In this document: piece after piece, positions 37,110 through 49,383 of the stretch
How positions within the stretch are numbered: position 1 is the stretch's first letter
Layout: each line of letters starts with the position of its first letter
Source of the DNA: Erodium maritimum
Lineage: Eukaryota; Streptophyta; Magnoliopsida; Geraniales; Geraniaceae
Reading direction: 5' to 3'
Length of the DNA stretch: 64,000 bases
Assembly (NCBI GenBank): GCA_963921825.1
Contig: OY997594.1
Span: 66,263,675-66,327,674, forward strand
The notes under the pieces: model-generated
Database searches by the model: none
Told to the model about the DNA's origin: nothing
Seen by the model: only the letters and a program-made list of their open reading frames with translations
Program-made: the position numbers and the translations under genes

Positions 37110-38640
37110 AGCCAACAGAGAAATTTTATTAATGTAAGAGGGTCGAAATAACTTTACAAGAGTGGAAATACTTAAAAATGACGAGATATAGTTTTGATGA
37201 CAGTCGAAAAAAATGATCTTATAGCTAAGAGTCTGGTGTATACAAGGGAGAAGTTAGAGGGTGGTTCCCTATTTCAATTGTGTTTGGCGCCGTATATCCT
37301 TAGGTCATTCCCCGTCTCGACTTGACCAGCTATGTTGTGTCGCAAGAGCCGAGCAAGGAGTATGCCAGGGAAAGGAGGAGAGTAGAGATCAACAGAGGGC
37401 TGATTCGTGTCAATTGGGGTGTCTCCTCAGTGACACCCCAAGATTCCTAATGCAATTCATGATGACCCGCGAGGCATTCCAACATGCCTCGTTGTTCCTT
37501 CATGTTGGATGGCCTCAACAATGGTACCCGCGCTTGTGGAGTGCAGGCTGCCTAGGACATAGGTGCCAGAATCATTCGAGTCTTGGGATGAGACATCCTA
37601 GCGGGGGTTAAAGACCCAATAGGTATGAGCATGAGGAGCGTCCCGCTCAGCTGACCGTAGGACTCTGTTGGGGACGTCGTGGTTGTCCGCAATGATTCCT
37701 ATTAGGCGACTCGGATCCTCGATCCGGGTCATGTGGTTCCGGTAGCGGCTACTTTAGAATCGTGCTCGGGATATACACATCCATTGCAACACGCAACCGC
37801 ATCCGGATTCCACAACCCCTCAGGAGTTGCTGAGAGCCTTGTGCAACGTGGTCAGCGAGAACTGGATCGGGATGATCTGTTCATAGTGGTGGATTGTCGC
37901 CCACGAGAATAGGTTGCCTTCCCAGCGCCAGTTGTCCTACATGGGTCGTGGCCTTGGTCTCAGGATCCCCCTCTAGTGCGTGGTGTCCTGATCGTTCTCC
38001 GTTCTAGGGTTGGATGTTGGCACTGGATCAGGGATGATCAGTTCATAGTGGTGGACCATCGTCCATAGGGAGAGGTTGCCTTCGTAGCGTCAGTTTTCCC
38101 GTATGGGTCGTGGCCTTGGTCCCAAGAACCCCATCCATTGCATGGTGTGCTGATCGTCCTCTGTTCCAGAGTTGGGTGTCAGCGTCCTAGTATGGGTCAT
38201 CGATTTCTTCTTAGCAGACCCTTGGTGATTTTCCCCCGTCGGTGTGTCCGACGTCATCCAACAAATAGTCGGTTCATCCATGTTCTCAGAGGTCCGAGAA
38301 AACTTACTCGGTGATAGTCAACGAGAGTCCGCCGTGGTAGGTCACTCCTTAGGTTGGTTGCATATCATTTCATGGGGGGTTTATGGCGATATTTGGTAGT
38401 GCGGGTGGGTTCTTCCTTCGGTAGTATCCAGAGTCCCCATCGTGCCGGACGACTTACAGTGAGGCGACGAGGTGGCAGACGAGATGTTATAGGTGTTGTT
38501 AATGTTGGGCGTGCTTGTTGTGGTTCCATACCTAGTAGTAGCAAGCGAGGGATGAGTGGAAAAGGAGGAGTCGGAGTGGAGGCGGTATACTTTGATCGCA
38601 TAAAGCGTTAAGAGAGTTTGAGAGAGAAATCCTAGACTTC
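37110..38640 (-). mobile_element. LINE-like relic, minus strand
   Basis: The left edge, read on the minus strand, is CATTAATAAAATTTCTCTG followed by an A-rich run, a typical plant LINE 3' end. The body is GC-rich with broken frames on both strands and no recognised domain. A 162-bp tandem duplication lies inside. Similar in style to the ORF1-type copies, but it lacks their KHPRLxE end and tail. Confidence 0.4.
37866..38190 (+). repeat. 162-bp tandem duplication
   Basis: GATGATCxGTTCATAGTGG and GGGTCGTGGCCTTGGT recur at a spacing of 162 bp (units about 37866-38027 and 38028-38190). Divergence is about 10-15 percent by eye. Confidence 0.8.
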
Positions 38641-38676
38641 TATTTTTTTAAGCTTAATTAATTTTATTTTTCTGAT

Positions 38677-38930
38677 AGGGTTAATTGCATCTAGTTACAT
38701 TAAAATTTTAAATTCTTTTTGCAGCAATCCACATTTATTTATTTTTACCTATTTTTTTTGTCAAAAATGACAAAAATACCCTAATACTAATATAAAAAAG
38801 ACTCCCTAAGAGCTGTAACCATCCAAAACATTTTGATTAAATGTAAAAAAGATGACTGAGTAAATGTTTTTTTTATAAAGACTGAGTAAATGTTAAAACC
38901 TCTTTAAAATATCAAATCATCAAAAACCGA
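38677..38930. mobile_element. MITE relic sharing its core with the laccase-intron MITEs
   Basis: Starts GATAGGGTTAATTGCATCTA. The core at 38793-38870 (AAAAAAGACTCC, then AACCATCCAAAACATTTTG and ATTAAATGTA) matches cores in laccase introns 2 and 4. The right end is decayed. Confidence 0.55.
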
Positions 38931-39985
38931 AAATAAGTATTTTTTGGGATCTAGGTCAGCAGTGTTTTCATCATTTTCTAACAAAAAAAAAGCACCATGA
39001 GATATTTTAAAATATTAAGTTCCGAATTTAAGTGTAGGCAGATGAAAAACGTGTTTATACAACTACAAGCCATTGTCTGTCCTTCACCACTGACGATCAC
39101 ATGTTCGGTTTTACAACAGAAGAAGAGCGTTGCCTTCGGGCGACCCAACGGTATTCAGGCCTCACTTACAGCAGTGTTTCGTCAGTCGTCTTTACTTTTA
39201 TTGTTCTTAGGATTTGGTTGTTAGTTCAATGTTGTTTTAGTTTGGTTTATCTTAGTTATTTCAATACTGTTCTAGTTCATTTGATTTGGTTGTCAGTTGT
39301 AGGTCGCCTTTATGGCATTCCAACAAAACGTCTTAGACGTTTTTCAGTAGATAAGATTATTGTGTTTGTCCCGCCAAAATTCTCGGACATGTACTAACTC
39401 TCTTAAAGAAAATATATTGCACGATTACTCAAAAAAAAAACTATAATTTGCCCAATAAAATATAATTGATGTGAAACAAGGGACGTAAAGAAGAAACTCT
39501 TTGTTAGCTGATGGTATACAACTTTAAATCCCAAAGAATATGACGTTCATGTTGGATCTGAAATTGAGTGACCATAGATATGGGCCATTAGCTGTCTATG
39601 GGCTGAGTGGTTTCAAGTAGGATTTTTTGGGGCCTTTTAAGGTTAGGCCCCATAATATGATCAAGATTCAAGAACATGCTATGTCTGGCCTCTTCTATAA
39701 TCTGGCTCACCAAACATTTCAACACCTTGTGAACAAAGCAACATGTTACTGAAAAGCAAATCCAAAATCTTCTGTGAAAGAATACTACTACCAACATCAT
39801 GTGCTGTTTATTCTTAACAATGTGTGAAAACAGATCACATAATTATCTCCTTTCAAAGCTACTCCACTTTCAAACCCTTAAAAACAATTTATACTATGTT
39901 TTTTTTCCTCTACTTAACCAACATTAACATGGATGTTTCAACTCCTTGTAAGCTGTAACAGTTGCTTCCAAGCTTTCTAGTCCTC
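38931..39985. other. Intergenic stretch upstream of laccase
   Basis: No gene is supported. The frames near 38997-39397 and 39588-39800 show no recognisable domain. Confidence 0.5.
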
Positions 39986-39991
39986 TTCCTG

Positions 39992-39999
39992 TATAAATA
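39992..39999 (+). promoter_or_regulatory. TATA box of the laccase gene
   Basis: TATAAATA sits 74 bp upstream of the ATG at 40073. Transcription would then start near 40025, giving a leader of about 50 nt. Confidence 0.7.
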
Positions 40000-40072
40000 C
40001 CAATACCTGCTCTTCCTTAACATACAAATCATCAGCTAATTGAGCTTCAAGGAGTACCTAAAATCAGGAAAC

Positions 40073-43000
40073 ATGGCATTGCAATCCCTCTTTTTCTTCT
40101 TCTGCTTTTTCGGGTTCCTTCTGTTTTCAAGTGAAGCAGCAGTGAAGAAGTACCAGTTTGATGTGGGTGCTTCTGCTTCATGGCTTCTCAATGGTTTTGG
40201 TTCACTATATATGTGGCATGCATCTTAACATTCCATTGTATCTGCAGGTTCAAGTCAAGAATGTCAGCAGATTGTGTCATGCAAAACCGATAGTTACAGT
40301 AAATGGGATGTTCCCCGGACCAACTGTTTATGCTAGAGAAGGAGATCAGGTTCTCATTACTGTCACTAACCATGCACAGTACAACTTGTCCATTCATTGG
40401 TATGTATAAATATATCCATACATTACATTATATATGGGATGAACACACTTAAGCAAATTGTTAGATTGCAGATGGTTATTGCGTACTAGTCTTTTGCATA
40501 TAACTATCCTAACTTTGAAATTTTACATCCAGCTACCTAAACTTCCAAAAATTTACACAATTTTTTTTTCCAGAATATGACGAAAGTACCCATGACCCTA
40601 AGTTCAAAAAAGACTTCGTAACTACTAAAAAATATTTTGATTAGAGGTAGAAAACAGTTGAGTAGATATAAAAGGACTTTTTAAAAGATAAGATCGGCCA
40701 AACCAATGTTCCTAAGGCAGTGTCCGGTTAGAGATAGAAAGAAAGTGGGTTGATGAATTTAGCTCAGCATCGCTAGCACTAAACTATTATAATGACGAAA
40801 AAATGGTGTTTTGGGAGATTATGGTGAAGGGTATTTTTGTCATTTTTTTGGCAAAAAAGAGCTGTGTGTAATTTTTTTCAAAGTTTAGATAATTGGATGT
40901 AGAAGTTGAAAGTACAGATGGTTATGTGCAAAAGAAGTATAATACGCAATAACTATCTACAATTAACCCGCAAATGGAACTTAACAGTTCACATGCAATA
41001 TTGTGTATGCAGGCATGGATTGAAGCAATTTCGCAATGGCTGGGCGGATGGACCAGCATATATAACACAGTGTCCTATCAAAACTGGGAGCAGCTATACG
41101 TATGCTATCAATGTTACAGATCAACGTGGAACACTATGGTGGCATGCTCATATCTTGTGGCTCAGAGCTACTGTTTATGGCGCCATTGTTATCATGCCTA
41201 AAGAAGGGACACCATTTCCATTCCCTCAGCCTTATCGTGAAACTAACATAGTCTTAGGTCAGTCATTGAAAAATCACATTTTATTCTATGAGTTTGACAA
41301 TGATGTTGGGGAGCTAAACTTACAATTTTGTCTGGCAGGAGAATGGTGGAATAATGATGTTGAGAGCTTAGTGAACCAAGCTAACAAGCTGGGCTTGCCA
41401 CCACCAACTTCAGATGCTCATACTATCAACGGAAAGCCAGGGCCACTCTTCCCATGTTCTGAGAAACGTAAACAAAACAAGCTCAGTCTATTCCTGTTGT
41501 TATTTAAAAGAGTTGATTACACCTAGCTACACCCAAGTTTACAAGGTTTTCAGCTCTTTTTCGGTAGAAATTGATGAAAATGCCCTTGACCCTATCCTAA
41601 AAAAAGACTCCATAACCACCCAAAGCATTTTGATTAGATGTAAGAAATGGTTGAACAGACGCAAAAAGAGTTCTTTGAAGATAAAACTATTAAACTTAAG
41701 TGTATAAACTTCCGTGTATCTAAGTGTAATTAACCCTATCCAAAATGATAAGGAGCATATATATATTCTTTTTGATCAGCAGATAAAGGGCATATAAGCA
41801 TAAGTTTAGAAGATTTATGAAGAGTTTGCTCCTCTTTCTTGTTTCAGATACCTTTGCAATGGAAGTTGAGTCTGGTAAAACATACCTTCTGAGGATCGTC
41901 AATGCTGCACTCAACGATGAGCTGTTCTTCGCAATAGCTGGTCATAACATGACTGTAGTAGAAATTGATGCAGTCTACACCAAGCCCTTTTCAACTCAAG
42001 CAATCCTGATAGCACCTGGTCAGACCACAAACGTTCTTGTCAAGGCTGATCAGTCTCCAAGCAGATACTTCATGGCAGCAAGTCCTTTCATGGATGCACC
42101 AATCCCTGTGGACAACAAGACCGTTACAGCTATTTTACAGTACAAAACCATTCCAAACACAGTTACACCAATCTTGCCCCAATTACCTTCTCCAAACGAT
42201 ACTTCTTTTGCATTGAGCTATAGCAATAAGCTTAGGAGTCTTAACACCCCACAGTTCCCTGCAAATGTCCCTATCCATGTTGATCGCCACCTTTTCTACA
42301 CAATTGGGTTGGGACAAAACTCATGCCCCACGTGCCAAAACGGTACAAAACTCACAGCTTCATTGAACAACATTACCTTTGTGATGCCTGAGGTTGCGCT
42401 CTTGCAGTCTCATTACTTCAATATCCCGGGGGTTTTCAGAACTGACTTTCCAGATCGCCCACCTGTTACGTTCAATTACACAGGTGCACCACTTACAGCT
42501 AATCTTGGTAGTAACTTGGGAACAAGACTCAGTAAGGTAGCTTTCAATAGCACTGTAGAATTGGTATTGCAAGATACGAATCTCATCTCTGTAGAGTCAC
42601 ACCCATTTCATCTTCATGGTTACAATTTCTTTGTTGTTGGGAGTGGGATTGGGAACTTTGACCCCAAACACGATCCTGCAAAGTTCAACTTGATTGATCC
42701 ACCTGAAAGAAACACTGTTGGAGTTCCAACGGGAGGGTGGACTGCCATCAGGTTCAGAGCTGATAATCCAGGTAATCATTACATAACATTATGGGTAATT
42801 TCATGCCTAAAATTTCAAAAACTTATACATAGCTCCTTTTTTTTATATCAGAAATGACTAAATTGCCCTTGACCCTAATCTCAATGGTTTGGCGAAAAGA
42901 GTTATGTGTGATGTTTTGAAAGTTAGGTAGTTGGATGTAAGAGTTTAAAGTTGAGGGTAGTTTTGTGCAAAAGACGTATGGTACACGAGAACTACCTACA

Positions 43001-43220
43001 ATTGACCCTAACATTATATACATGCTCTATAAACAAAATACTTGTAGGAAAGAACAAGAATACACTCACTAATATACACTATTTTGTAGGTGTTTGGTTC
43101 ATGCACTGTCACTTGGAATTGCATACAATGTGGGGCCTGAAGATGGCATTTGTTGTCGAGAACGGGAAGCTTCCAGAAGAATCCATCCTACCACCTCCAA
43201 AAGACCTTCCACCCTGCTAA
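40073..43220 (+). CDS. LAC: Laccase (multicopper oxidase, LAC14/15-like)
   Basis: Six exons: 40073-40162, 40248-40399, 41013-41257, 41339-41467, 41848-42771 and 43090-43220. All introns are GT-AG; the product is 556 aa. Secreted laccases oxidise phenolics and monolignols with O2 in the cell wall. A signal peptide is visible (hydrophobic [17 protein letters not shown], about 6-22). All four copper-ligand regions are intact: [18 protein letters not shown] (80 onward), [16 protein letters not shown] (about 123-138), [20 protein letters not shown] and [14 protein letters not shown] (519-532), with Leu in the usual axial position near the type-1 copper. Several N-glycosylation sequons are present. 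The cupredoxin-2 segment [10 protein letters not shown] is split across exons 4-5. [17 protein letters not shown] and the overall sequence point to the LAC14/15 group, but the paralogue is inferred. Introns 2, 4 and 5 each hold MITE sequence; the coding frame is unbroken. Confidence 0.95.
40460..40968. mobile_element. MITE with long inverted repeats in laccase intron 2
   Basis: Left arm TTAGATTGCAGATGGTTATT and the complement of the right arm GTTAATTGTAGATAGTTATT continue as matched arms for about 85 bp (both include CTTTTGCAxATAAC and CTACATCCA-like segments). The core at 40605-40680 is shared with the intron 4 element. It is about 510 bp and non-coding, and makes up most of this intron. Confidence 0.8.
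41512..41735. mobile_element. MITE in laccase intron 4
   Basis: Left arm GTTGATTACACCTAGCTACA matches the complement of the right arm GTTAATTACACTTAGATACA. The core (GCCCTTGACCCTATC, then AAAAAAAGACTCCATAACC, then CATTTTGATTAGATGTA) is shared with copies at 38793 and 40605. About 224 bp. Confidence 0.8.
42786..43015. mobile_element. MITE relic in laccase intron 5
   Basis: The right arm, complemented, begins GTTAGGGTCAATTGTAGGTAG, the same end as in intron 2. It also carries the shared AAATTGCCCTTGACCCTAATC block. The left arm is eroded. Confidence 0.6.
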
Positions 43221-43854
43221 ATATGAAAAGACATAGATCGACACTTTCTCAGTGGAGCATTGTCTTGGCTTTTCATAATTATTTGAACTTTGTATGTGCT
43301 TCTGCAGAAGTTTTAGATGATTCTTGAGGAGAAAACTCATTTATCTTGAATGCTTTGTTTGACATTGTCTTGAGGCCTAACTGAGACATCAATATGTGAA
43401 AATAAAATTCCATCAAGGAAGCTCTTTAGAAAATCTTATTTGTAGTAATCCAATTTGTTATACATTGATTCTAACTGATACATTCCTATTCTACATAAGA
43501 AATGAGGGCATTGTGACTGATTTTATAGACAGAAAACCAAGTATATTTCATAGAATGCTGAACCCAAAATCATCATCAAGGTTTTCCAAGGTAGAATGTA
43601 TCACTTTTATTATAGCAAAAACATGGTTTACAAGCTTGACACAATACAGTTACTTGAGACTGAATATGGGAACAAATAAATAATTTGAAATACGACCCAA
43701 CTTCAATCAAGTGCAGCAACTGAATCACTATCTAATCCATGCAGAATAGAGGCACATCTATCTGGTATTCAACAAGGGTATTTAAAAGAACGTTCAAGAA
43801 ACGAAAGGGATAGTATCACTTAGCTATGTTGAACTTAAAAGTTCATTGAAGCAT
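43221..43854. other. Convergent 3' spacer between laccase and NPH3
   Basis: Holds the 3' untranslated regions of two genes facing each other, only 634 bp apart. No other gene is seen. Confidence 0.6.
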
Positions 43855-46831
43855 CTAACCATTCTTCTTATTTTGTTGCCCATTCACTGACGATGTTTGT
43901 TTGCTGAGGGGTGGTTTTGGTCTACTAAAGAAATTTCTGGGGATAAGGCTCCAACTTCTCTTCAGCTTTGTTAGCTTCTGAAGCTCTTGTTTCATGCCCA
44001 AACACTCCTTTTCCAGCTCAGAAACACGCTCTTTTACTCCAACTTGATCTTTAGCATTGCCCAATTCGTGGGGCATATCAGATTTTGGGAGCCCAAGGTT
44101 TCTTTTTGGGTTCTCAAGATTATCAGAGACAAAAAACCAGCCAGAAATTGAAGTACGGAGTCGAAGCTGTTCAAAGAAGAGAACTTGGACAATCACTCGA
44201 AGTGGTAATCTTTCGTTCTGAGCTGCATGAGTGCTGGCATCCAATGAAAGATTTTGCCAGTTCATGAGTCTACAAAGTTGCTCTCTCTCAGAATCTGTGA
44301 GCCAAGGATGTGCCTGAAGTTGTGAAAAGTACTACTGTTAGCATTATCACAGTAACAGAACATTGTCTTTGTCAGTATAGTGCTTGTGAAATGATACCAA
44401 TCCATTAAGTGCATGTTTCTAGTTTCACTCTTTTGTTTAATGATCATAGCCATATATTAGCTAGCTAGAACAAATTACTTGAAAGAAACTCTGAATTCAA
44501 AAGATGAGTGAAACCCAAGCCAGAGACAACATGTTGCCTTTAATATTAGTGGTTTAAACCCACATTGGTTCAAGTGTCATTTGTCACATATGATGCTTAA
44601 GATGAAAACGCCATTTTAAATCTGAATTATGATATGAAACATAATCGAGCATGCGATGTTTCAATAACTAAAAAAATGTGTTTTACCTTTAATTCTCTAA
44701 GCACCCACATATCCTCTAATTGGAGTATGAACTAAGGTTTGGATATGAACAACCAAGGTTTGTAAGTTCCATATTAACTAAATTATCTATAGGGAGAAAG
44801 GTATAATTGTAAATCATCATTTTCATTTCAGCCTCATGCCTCACGCCTGTTTGATGTTCCAGAAACAAGAAAAGATTCATTTGAAGGATAGTGTTACCTT
44901 CAGGTATACATCAATAGCATGATAAAGACCATCATTGAGTGATCTGGCATAGTCAGGAATAACAGCGGCAAGTGCCTGAAATTTCGGTAACTTCAAGTTA
45001 ACATCTGGCGCCACCTCAGCTAAATACCCATCCACCAAGTTGGCCACCAACGTCATAGGCATCAATGTATCAGACGTATTCATCATTGATACCTCTTCAA
45101 CTATGGTTGGAGAATATGAAGCGACCACAACCTGGTTTGCAGAAGCAAAGTGATCAAGAATCCTCTGAACACAGTCTATATCATAGAGAGTCTCTACTGA
45201 GTAACCCATATTTGGTATCAAAAGATCTTCAAGCCCAGCTTGATCCAAGTGAATCCCCACTCTTCTCTCCAAGTTTTCTCTACATGAAGGATTTACATGC
45301 AGGATCATTGCTGTTCGGAGTAGCCTAAGCAAGAACTTAGCCTGTAAGACACCCTTTTCATTAGGAAGCAACTCCACAATCTCTTCAAGCAGAGTCCTTT
45401 GATCTGCCTCAGAAAGTGTGGAGATTGTTGTCCCCATATCATTCAAGCTTGATTGTCTACTCATTACAGGGATGTACCTATTAGCATAGTACATGAGCGA
45501 TGCAGCGATGCTCTCGGGCTTCATGCCTCTTGATTCAACATTTTGAATCAGCTGCTTATACAAAGTGAAATTGAGTGATGACACATCCTCAAACCACCAA
45601 TCATCACATGTAGTTCTTGCTTGTTTAAGTGAAGCCGAAATCCCATTCCATAACACAGTGCCTGTTGTGCTATCCATGCTGTTGCACCGTGTCACAGGCC
45701 AATTGAATAGCTTCGTGTCTGAACAGGCTTTCATTGCTAAGGAATCAATGCATCTTGAAACAATGTGAAGCTCTTCCGCATATGGTAGAACTTCTTCACA
45801 TGTTTCAAGAGCCTTTATCGAGTCTGCCCAATTACTGAACACTTCGTCTAGAAAACCCTCTGTCTGTGGAATGAGATTTTTCTCACCATAAGTTTCGTTC
45901 ATTTGAAGGTACTCGGCTGCACACCTGAGACTGACCACATTGGATGCTGTGAGCTCTAGTTTGGCGTCATAACAAAATTTGGTTACAAGCTCAAAAGTCT
46001 TAGCTCCACCGGGCACATCATGAAGTTGTAAAACACAAATTGGTTCGTTCCCAATAGAATGCTCTTCAATCATTGTCTTCAGTAAGCCACTTCTTGAAAG
46101 CAGTGGAAACTACACAAAAAAACACACACACACACAAAGTCCAGAACGGATATGAATGAACCATGAGATTGAGTAGAATCGGATTTATGAAAGCCAAATC
46201 AACAAAAGAGCACAATTAAGCAGATTAGAAAGTTAAAAATCATAGCACTTAATGAGCACCTTGTGAAGATGAAAAGATATATCTCCAACCCCAATGGTGA
46301 CATCACTTGGAAGGCCTGTCATGCAGAGTCTGAAGAGGAATCATGGATTTGCACCATGAAACTAAAGTTAGCCTCCATTCACAAACAAAGCTCATAGACC
46401 CATTATCTTATAAATGATTCACAAACAAAACTGTGATCATAAACTCTCATAGCATCAACTTCAGGAACAACTCACTGAGATGAATTGATTTCCCTCATTG
46501 TAATCCACAGCTACTGAAGTTGTTACACTTCCTCAAATCAAAACAAACATATATGTGTAACACAATCAACGTAGCCATTAGATGTTTTCTAAGTAAAATC
46601 CATGAAACAATTATCAGTTCCTCTTAATTTTTCATAGCGGCATTTCCACAAACAGGTTGAGGACAATACAAAGAAACAACAGTGACAAGAGCGTTTCCAC
46701 AAATCTAACGAAAACCCAGATAGGTAGATCAATTGGGAAGTTGTTTAGCAGTGCAGAGATGGAAATGCTTACAATGCTTGGCCTTCGAGGTGAAAAGATA
46801 CGGATTTAGACCCGATCTTCAAAAACGCCAT
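43855..46831 (-). CDS. NPH3 family BTB/POZ protein (putative CUL3 adaptor)
   Basis: Four exons on the minus strand: 46831-46773, 46329-46260, 46109-44898 and 44313-43855. All introns are GT-AG; the product is 599 aa, within the family range. Start MAFLKIGSKSVSFHLEGQA; then a BTB domain (TGLPSDVTIGVGDISFHLHK, FPLLSRSGLL, VTKFCYDAKLELTASNVVSL); then an NPH3 domain from DWWFEDVSSLNF (about 213) through GVLQAKFLLRLLRTA, RENLERRVGIHLDQAGLEDL and LCRLMNWQNLSLDASTHAAQ to NERLPLRVIVQVLFFEQLRL; then a coiled coil (about 540-575) and a basic tail. Family members are plant-specific adaptors for CUL3 ubiquitin ligases at the plasma membrane, several in phototropism or auxin-dependent organ formation. Here LMNWQ replaces the more usual LMDCQ. 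The exact orthologue and target are unknown. Confidence 0.93.
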
Positions 46832-47150
46832 TTTTGATCATTCACCGTCGACCTCCTTTCTCCTTCTCGAAAGAGCAAAGCTGCTGTGAACTATGAAATT
46901 GCTTGCGAAAACGAATGTTGTGTGATCCACGCATTTGGGTACTTCCATGGGAGAGAGAGAGAGAGAGATAGCGAGTCTAATGCAAAAAATGAAGGAGAGG
47001 AGGAATCGGAGCTTCCAGTGGCTTTCACTCTCGCTCCTTGTGACACCTTCAATTTCTCTACTTCTCTCTCGGCTTTGCCACGTCAGCACAGCGGACCCAC
47101 TTAACCCGCTCAAACTGATCAAAACGGTTAGAAAGGAGTTATTTTTTAGC
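46832..47150 (-). promoter_or_regulatory. Probable 5' leader/promoter of the NPH3 gene, with a GA repeat
   Basis: On the minus strand, CT-rich sequence lies 120-140 bp upstream of the ATG, including a (GA)n tract at 46951-46968 (CT in the sense of the gene). Such tracts are common in plant 5' leaders. No clear TATA box was chosen. Confidence 0.4.
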
Positions 47151-48080
47151 ATGTGGAATTTTATTGATAATAATAAATCATATAAAACATATATGCATAT
47201 GAGATCTGGTAAAAGAGTTGAACATATTTTCTGGTTTTACAAATAAGATTCTAGACGTTAATTTTATGATAAAAATATTGTTTGTTATCGTAGTTTTGTG
47301 ATGTAATGAATACATACGAATTTTTTTTCTAGAATTGACCTGTAAAAAGTCCGCGGTGGTTTGACTGTAGTTCACGGTGGTTATTTTTTGACTCGACATG
47401 AAAATGCCTGGCATATCTGATATGGAGCATTTAAGGGAAAACAGGCACCTAGGGGAGAACACTATAAAATAGGAGAATCGGGATTTCGGGTTTGCACCAT
47501 ACCTCAAGGGTATTAGAGTCTTGATCTAGCGGATGGAGTTGGAATGTCGAGTTTTCACCAGTTGTTGTCGGCAAAAGCAGCTGCTGATTCCATTCTCCCT
47601 GACTCCGAATGGGATTGTCAGGATCCCGATCCAATGGATAGAAATGGCGCACCTTTGCACCGATTTTCCGAATCCGGGTGCACAAGTAGAAGAAGTTATT
47701 TTTTGATTAAAGTAGAAGAAGTTGTTAAGGCAACTAATTATGTTAATTTATTAAAAATATATTTAATTAGTTAATTGAATATAATGTATATGTATATATA
47801 AAGATTATGTTATGTCATTTATTCTTTTCATTAAAAACGTAATTTCATTATAATATCGTAAAAATCACATCAACCAAAATCAACATGAAGAAGTGTGGTT
47901 TTGAGTTTTGACAAGAAATCTAAAAGGATAAAAACGAATGTATTGATCTACGTACCATCTTCTTCTTCAATTTCTTCTTCGTCTGTATAATAATTTATTT
48001 GATCATAAAAAATTTACACAATAATCTTTTTCTTCTTTAAATGGAGGTGCGTCTTCACCAAAATCTCCTTCATGTTAAAT
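47151..48080. other. AT-rich intergenic stretch
   Basis: Short frames near 47449-47774 have no recognisable domain. Nothing else is supported. Confidence 0.5.
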
Positions 48081-48081
48081 T

Positions 48082-48397
48082 TGTTAGAGAACCAACTTAT
48101 TAAAAACTCAAGTTGATAGTTGAAGGCTCAATTATAGCTATATTATAACATGTACCTTCACGGAAAAGCATGATTACGGATTTGGAGGAGAATTATTTTA
48201 AAAGAAGAGATGAGTTGATTAAGAATATAGATAATTGATGACTCATTTAAGGTAAATTTGATAACTTGAGAACAAATTATTATTTTTGTATATAGTATGG
48301 TTTGGACCCCTGTCTATGAGGTACCAAACTCTAATATCATATTAGAGGAATAACTCAAACCGATAGTTGAATGCCTAATTGTAGTTGCATTCTAACA
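48082..48397 (-). mobile_element. Degenerate TRIM
   Basis: Terminal segments 48082-48150 (TGTTAGAGAACC...TTATAACA) and 48340-48397 (TATTAGAGGAAT...TCTAACA) share GATAGTTGAAxGCxxAATT. Next to the right segment the + strand reads CTCTAATATCATA, on the minus strand a decayed TGATATTAGAG primer site. The layout equals the better TRIM at 28895-29244. Confidence 0.6.
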
Positions 48398-49380
48398 GAT
48401 AGTGACACTCTTTTCATTGAATTGAAAAGTTTTCTTCTTCTACAGCAGTATCTCACAAAATAGAAAGATTTGGTGGATAAGGATATGATCCATAAATTCC
48501 ACGCTACTACTCAAATACACTACCAGTTATCATTATTGTAGTCTGAGCTTGAGTAGTATTCAGGCCCTGACCAATCCTCTCAGACATGATTGTTAATTTT
48601 GTTAGCAAAAGAGGGTGTAACAACTTGCAGGATCGAGTGAAAATGGTGTGCGGTGCGTGTGAAAATAGAAGCTAGTACTTCATCGTATAGAGACCATTGG
48701 ATCATATTAGTCGTTGTTAATACTCACACTAACCGTTGTAAAATAATATAATTTTTTGATAGTCTAGCAGGATAATTGATTTCAAACATGAGTCATAAAC
48801 TAATAAAAGGATAAATTCTTACAATAAACTAGTCGTTATAAAATCGTTTTCATATGTCTTCAAATAGATCGACCTTCAACTATCTAAGTAAATATCAATC
48901 ACTGATTTAAGAGATATTTTTCTAGATTTACACTGAACTCGGGATGCATCCTTATATGTAGGTCCAATAGTGGCGTCTGTGTGGATATTTCTTCATCTCC
49001 CTCAACCGTAGTCTTTTGTGCTTTCATGATTATAGTATTCGTCCTCAACTATCAACATCATTTTTTCATCTTCTTGACATTGGAAGAACATCATATATTT
49101 TTCCGACCACAGATAATATATCATTTTTGACAAAACTAAGATCACTCGGAATAAATGTAGCGACTTAAATAGTAAAGATGGTTGCAAATCGTACCATTAA
49201 TTGCATATTACATAGTTGGTCGTTCGCCTCATAGCACTTCGGTGAACAACGTTGAGTAATTGAAAACAATCGGGAATATTAACACTAAAATTGGATGGTT
49301 TCTTCTACGTCTCTTGGTTATCCACCGCCTAATTTTGAAAAATAAAAGTGTTGAATAAGCTTTGCAAGAGGTGACAGTGA
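48398..49380. other. Intergenic stretch
   Basis: AT-rich; no gene or bounded repeat is supported. Confidence 0.5.
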
Positions 49381-49383
49381 GAT

